A stretch of DNA of 64,000 nt. Origin: Melanocharis versteri. Its lineage: Eukaryota > Chordata > Aves > Passeriformes > Melanocharitidae. The stretch lies in the NCBI GenBank assembly GCA_013397845.1, contig VZTG01007435.1:1-64000 (forward strand). Reading direction: 5' to 3'. How positions within the stretch are numbered: position 1 is the first letter of the stretch; each line of letters begins with the position of its first letter. The notes under the pieces were generated by a model. The model saw nothing but the letters and a program-made list of their open reading frames with translations, ran no database searches and had not been told where the DNA came from. The position numbers were made by a program, and so were the translations under genes. Below are positions 12,241 to 64,000 of the stretch, piece by piece.

Positions 12241-13200
12241 TACCCTTAGCTCAATTTATGCAGGGGATCTTGCTTATGCAAAAGAGCCTATGCTTTAAAA
12301 GGGCTCCAGGCTTGCTGCACTATCTGGAGCTGTTTCTTTTCAGCTCTCCCTTCGTGCAGTACAAGCAGTTCTCATGCATCCCTGGCCAAGAAGCACAGCT
12401 GGGTAAGTTTTGAAAAGTAAAAAGCATGCTTGTCATTGACTCATGTCATACTTTTGAAATATTCTGCAGTACTACACACCTCTTTTACATCTGTGTGTGG
12501 TGAGTACTGATCCTCATTCTCCACATTCTCACTCTTCAGGAAACATGGACTGCTCGGCCTGTATTCCTGCTGCTACTCTTGGTGGCTTTTCTTTGCCATG
12601 CTGCAAGGGATTTTTTCAAGCTAAACTGAAGAACATATCAGCCTGCTCCTGCCTACATGTGTGCATTGTGTTAATGCTTGTGAGCATTGGTTCTGAAAAA
12701 GATACAGGAGAAAAAAAGAACAAAACTCCCACCATAAAATAAAATCTTGTTTCCATTTGCATCCTTTTCTGATTTGTATCATTAAGAGTTTTTAGAACTG
12801 AAAACCCCCTGGTATTTCAGGCAAATAATGGTCTCATTTTACTCAATGTCATTGAGTTCTGAGGTGAGGAGAAAGGGAAGCTGTTTTGGAATAAACCTAC
12901 ATCACTTGCCTAGTCCAGCTGCTGACCAACACTGCAGCTCTGCATTTGCTCTACCACCTAAGACTCACCTGCAGCTAAACCCTCACCCTTGAGAGAGACC
13001 AGCTCCAGGTGTGTCCAGGACTTAAACGTGTTTCTAGCCCTCATTTTTGAAGATCCAGAAGCTCCTTGGCAGCCCGTTCAGAGCTGTTCATCACAGGAAC
13101 TCTGAACTTGTTCTACTACCTAAATCCTATGCCACTGTCCTCTGCATCTCTCAACTTCACAGGACAACCTACTCTATGATTTAAGCTTAACTTCATAAAC
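12240..13200. other. intergenic sequence, nothing recognised
   Basis: Mixed-composition sequence following block 5. Some fragments near 12260-12410 (TTATGCAAAAGAG) may be decayed monomers. No gene, LTR or RNA gene is seen. Confidence 0.35.
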
Positions 13201-13870
13201 TCATTAAGAAATACCACAAAAAGCAAATGACAAAGATGGGCACAATCCTTTTTTCCAGACCACTCTAGCATACCTATTCACCACTGAAGTAATGGTGTTT
13301 CATAGCTTATAACATGTAAGGTTTAATATTGTGCACTTATGACCAAAAATGCAAAAGAATTACGGACCCAACAGACAAGTGCACTCATGCTTCCTCCTCT
13401 ATCATGGTGCATTTACTGCCTGACACCAAAAAGTATAAAAGCCTCAGGAGTTCAACAGCCATGGTCTATGTTTACTGCTGTAAGTTAATGGATTCTTACC
13501 TCACTTTCTAACATATTGAAAGGCTGCAGGAGACGGCAATTTGCAGGCGAGAATAGGTGCAAAATTGTCCTGTAGTTCTTTCTTATGAGGTCAGTAAGAA
13601 ATATAACAAACTATCACCAGAAATAAGGCCTCAATGGCATTTTGCCCTGACCAGTCTTGCACATGAATTCTCCTATCCACCACTTTAAATCATAGCGTTT
13701 GATAACTTAAAGGCCATAATTCTTAATGTTGTGCACCTACAAGCAAATCTCAAAAAAAAGAAGCCACCATGTAAGTGTTTGTACCTCCTCCTCCATCACA
13801 GTATGGGTGGTCCTCGTAACACACAAGGATGTATAAAAGTCTCAGAAGCCCATTTGCTGTTAGATCTTCA
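13200..13870. repeat. degenerate tandem duplication, unit about 395 bp
   Basis: Two diverged copies in direct orientation. TAAGAAATA near 13205 and 13597, a TTGTGCACTTATGA-like segment near 13330 and its counterpart near 13731, and GTATAAAAGCCTCAGGAG near 13432 against GTATAAAAGTCTCAGAAG near 13831 give offsets of about 392-401. Confidence 0.65.
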
Positions 13871-13939
13871 AAAGCTTCCTGTCTAAGTTGATGTTTTGTA
13901 CTTTCCAGCTTGAAGGTTTGTTCTCTGTCACCTCCTCAA

Positions 13940-14500
13940 GTTTATTAAAAGCCTTCTGGTATGCCCACAGAAACCTGTCAGTCTTGCCTTGCATCTAAGG
14001 GCACTCACAGAGCCTTTGGTAGGTACCAGATGCCTCTGAAAGCCTATCTCTAAACTACATTTTTATCATTGCTTTTACTATGAGCTATCTACAGTTGTCT
14101 ATAAATGACTGCTGATAGCACTGCACCACAGCCCATGGAGTGCCTTTTAATATGTCCCATGAAAAGCTTAGAGCCATCTGAAGTGCAGTAGGGGCATCCG
14201 CTGATGTTTTTCTACTCCTCACTGGTCTGAGAATGTTTTTTAATTCAATTCATATACTGTGTAAATCTAGAACCTTCAAATGCCTTCTGATCTGTCCACA
14301 GGGCCTGCATGAGCCTTTCATTGAACCTAAGAGCCCCTGGAATGTCTTTGGTGCACCCCCAAAGTACCTCTGAGTGCCTATGCATAAACCTATTCCTAAC
14401 CCAAGGCATAGAGCTGCAGACACATCCAGTGGTATATGGGACATTCTGGTGTGCAGTACACCTTTCCAAGTTCCTTTTAATGTATCCCAGGAGTGTTTCT
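13940..14500. repeat. degenerate tandem duplication, unit about 330-337 bp
   Basis: Two direct copies. GCCTTCTGGTATGCCCACAG near 13952 against GCCTTCTGATCTGTCCACAG near 14282, CCTCTGAAAGCCTAT near 14030 against CCTCTGAGTGCCTAT near 14367, and CCTTTTAATATGTCCCA near 14143 against CCTTTTAATGTATCCCA near 14473. No coding capacity is evident. Confidence 0.65.
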
Positions 14501-14955
14501 GACTAATCAGGAATTCACTGGGTCACCTGATTACCTTTTTGTTCCCTCTGTTCCTGTGTATGGAACTACAGGGACAGGTAATGGCTGCTTTCAGCTTTTG
14601 CTGTTTCTAGCTTTGTCTCACTACAACACTTGAGAGTGTTATGATAAAAACACTGGCCTTGAGCCTAGCCAGGGACTTGGGCACTGCATCACTGCTGATC
14701 TAGTCTGAGTAACAGACATCTTGATTGTATTATAAAGGAATAAGAAAAACAAAAACCAAAATAATAGTTTATGTGTCTAAATAGATCCATTCTTCTTAAA
14801 GCAGAAAAATCTTCTGATACACTTTAGGTCTTAAACAACATTTACAAAACTAAAGAGTGACTAAAAAGCAACAGAATTATAACAGAAGAAGTTTCTACTG
14901 AGCACCTAAACTGAACTACTCAACAATTTCAAATTAAAAACACGTAGGTGCTCAT
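14500..14955. other. intergenic sequence downstream of the gene, nothing recognised
   Basis: Between the tandem duplication and the inferred SLC12A7 3' end. AT-rich in its right half. No feature could be supported. Confidence 0.35.
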
Positions 14956-15825
14956 CAGTTCAGAAAAGCAGATTTTATTTCAAAGAGCAGCACATACATA
15001 CAATATTTTCAAAATATACATATCTGAAAACAAGAGACTGCATTTCATTAACTACCTTGCTGTGGTTTATAAACTGTTGAATTATATTTGGAACCAGGTG
15101 GAGTTCCTGCACCATAGCCTTCCTGTGAGTTGGATGCTCTCATGTTTCATCATTGGTATAATTGTGCAATATAACGGTAACTGCAAGTACCCCATAGAAA
15201 AGAACCCCACACAGCTTGTCTACTTACTATCACCTAGAGGTTTCAGCTACTTAAGTATTTTAAATACAGAAATGTTATTTTTAAAAGGTATGGCAAATCA
15301 TGAACTTCTGGGCAATACTTAATGCACATCATAGACAAATTTGACTGGCTGTATACATCTCTGAAGGAAGTTTCCTGAACCAGGACTAATTCCAACAGAA
15401 GCAACATAGCAGCATTTTGGTAAGAAAAAAGGACAACCTTTCCTAAAACTCTTCCCTTTTATTTAGATGCAGAACAAAGATTAAAAGAATCAAAAGTTTC
15501 TTACATTTCTATATCTTTAAAAATATGATTGCATTACCGTTTTTTTGTTTTACCACAGCTTAAGAAGTGTCAGAATATGCTACATATAAATATCCTAAGC
15601 CATCCACCATTTATTAATTCATAATTCATTAATTTTCTACATAAATCTGCTTAAAATATTATTTAAATGTAACAGTTTACTAGGAAAAAAAGAACACATC
15701 ATCAGAAGATTCAGCTTGCTAATTTTCAATGCACTAGAACACAATGAAGTTGCTCAAATTATGGCAAAAAACTTTGTTTTCTTATGGTGGGGGTGTGCTG
15801 TGTTTGAAAAACACATGCAAACAGA
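14955..15825 (-). other. SLC12A7: probable SLC12A7 3' untranslated region
   Basis: This AT-rich stretch follows the stop codon and ends soon after the first well-placed AATAAA on the minus strand. No open frame or repeat is recognised in it. The exact 3' end is inferred and could be further downstream. Confidence 0.5.
14974..14979 (-). promoter_or_regulatory. candidate polyadenylation signal AATAAA
   Basis: AATAAA on the minus strand, about 850 nt past the SLC12A7 stop. A T/G-containing stretch (TGATGAGC ... GTGTTTTT) follows within 20-45 nt, as expected for a cleavage element. Position and context are visible; use is inferred. Confidence 0.45.

Positions 15826-64000
<48,175 letters not shown>

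Overview
The window looks like avian nuclear DNA. It carries LINE fragments of the CR1 type (3' ends with short GATTCTATGA-like repeats), ERVL-class LTRs of a kind common in birds, and intron-rich vertebrate coding sequence. I assign no species.

One protein-coding gene can be supported. It is SLC12A7, encoding the potassium-chloride cotransporter KCC4, on the minus strand. It runs from a stop codon at 15826-15828 to beyond the right edge of the window. I rebuilt 22 coding exons whose splice phases all agree. They total 3030 nt, that is 1009 residues plus stop. The start codon, the first exon(s) and the promoter lie past 64000. The visible protein begins just before transmembrane helix 1 and is complete to the C-terminus (...EVITIYS). 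It includes a 39-residue symmetric exon (22140-22256) that resembles a KCC2 segment and is missing from the human KCC4 sequence as I recall it. One intron has a GC-AG boundary.

The introns hold old mobile elements. A 4.2 kb ERVL-like provirus (28849-33060) makes up about 92% of one intron. Two apparent solo LTRs lie at about 22990-23490 and 26687-27232, an LTR fragment at about 42488-42570, and CR1 fragments at 25229-25640, 46384-47197 and 60521-60697. There are also small duplications, A/C- or G/T-rich tracts, and a 19-bp minisatellite just upstream of one splice acceptor. Three isolated N characters fall in the 3' LTR of the provirus and suggest an assembly problem there.

Downstream of the gene (1-14950) I find no convincing gene. 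About half of this part is an unidentified, degenerate tandem repeat with monomers of roughly 150-215 bp. It lies in blocks of alternating orientation (1-1700, 1700-5170, 5200-5890, 10100-10790, 11330-12240). One block contains a higher-order repeat of about 820-840 bp rich in GGCAAG. A non-repetitive island (about 5900-10090) separates the two clusters, and two further degenerate tandem duplications lie at 13200-14500. The repeat domain is the least explained part of the window.
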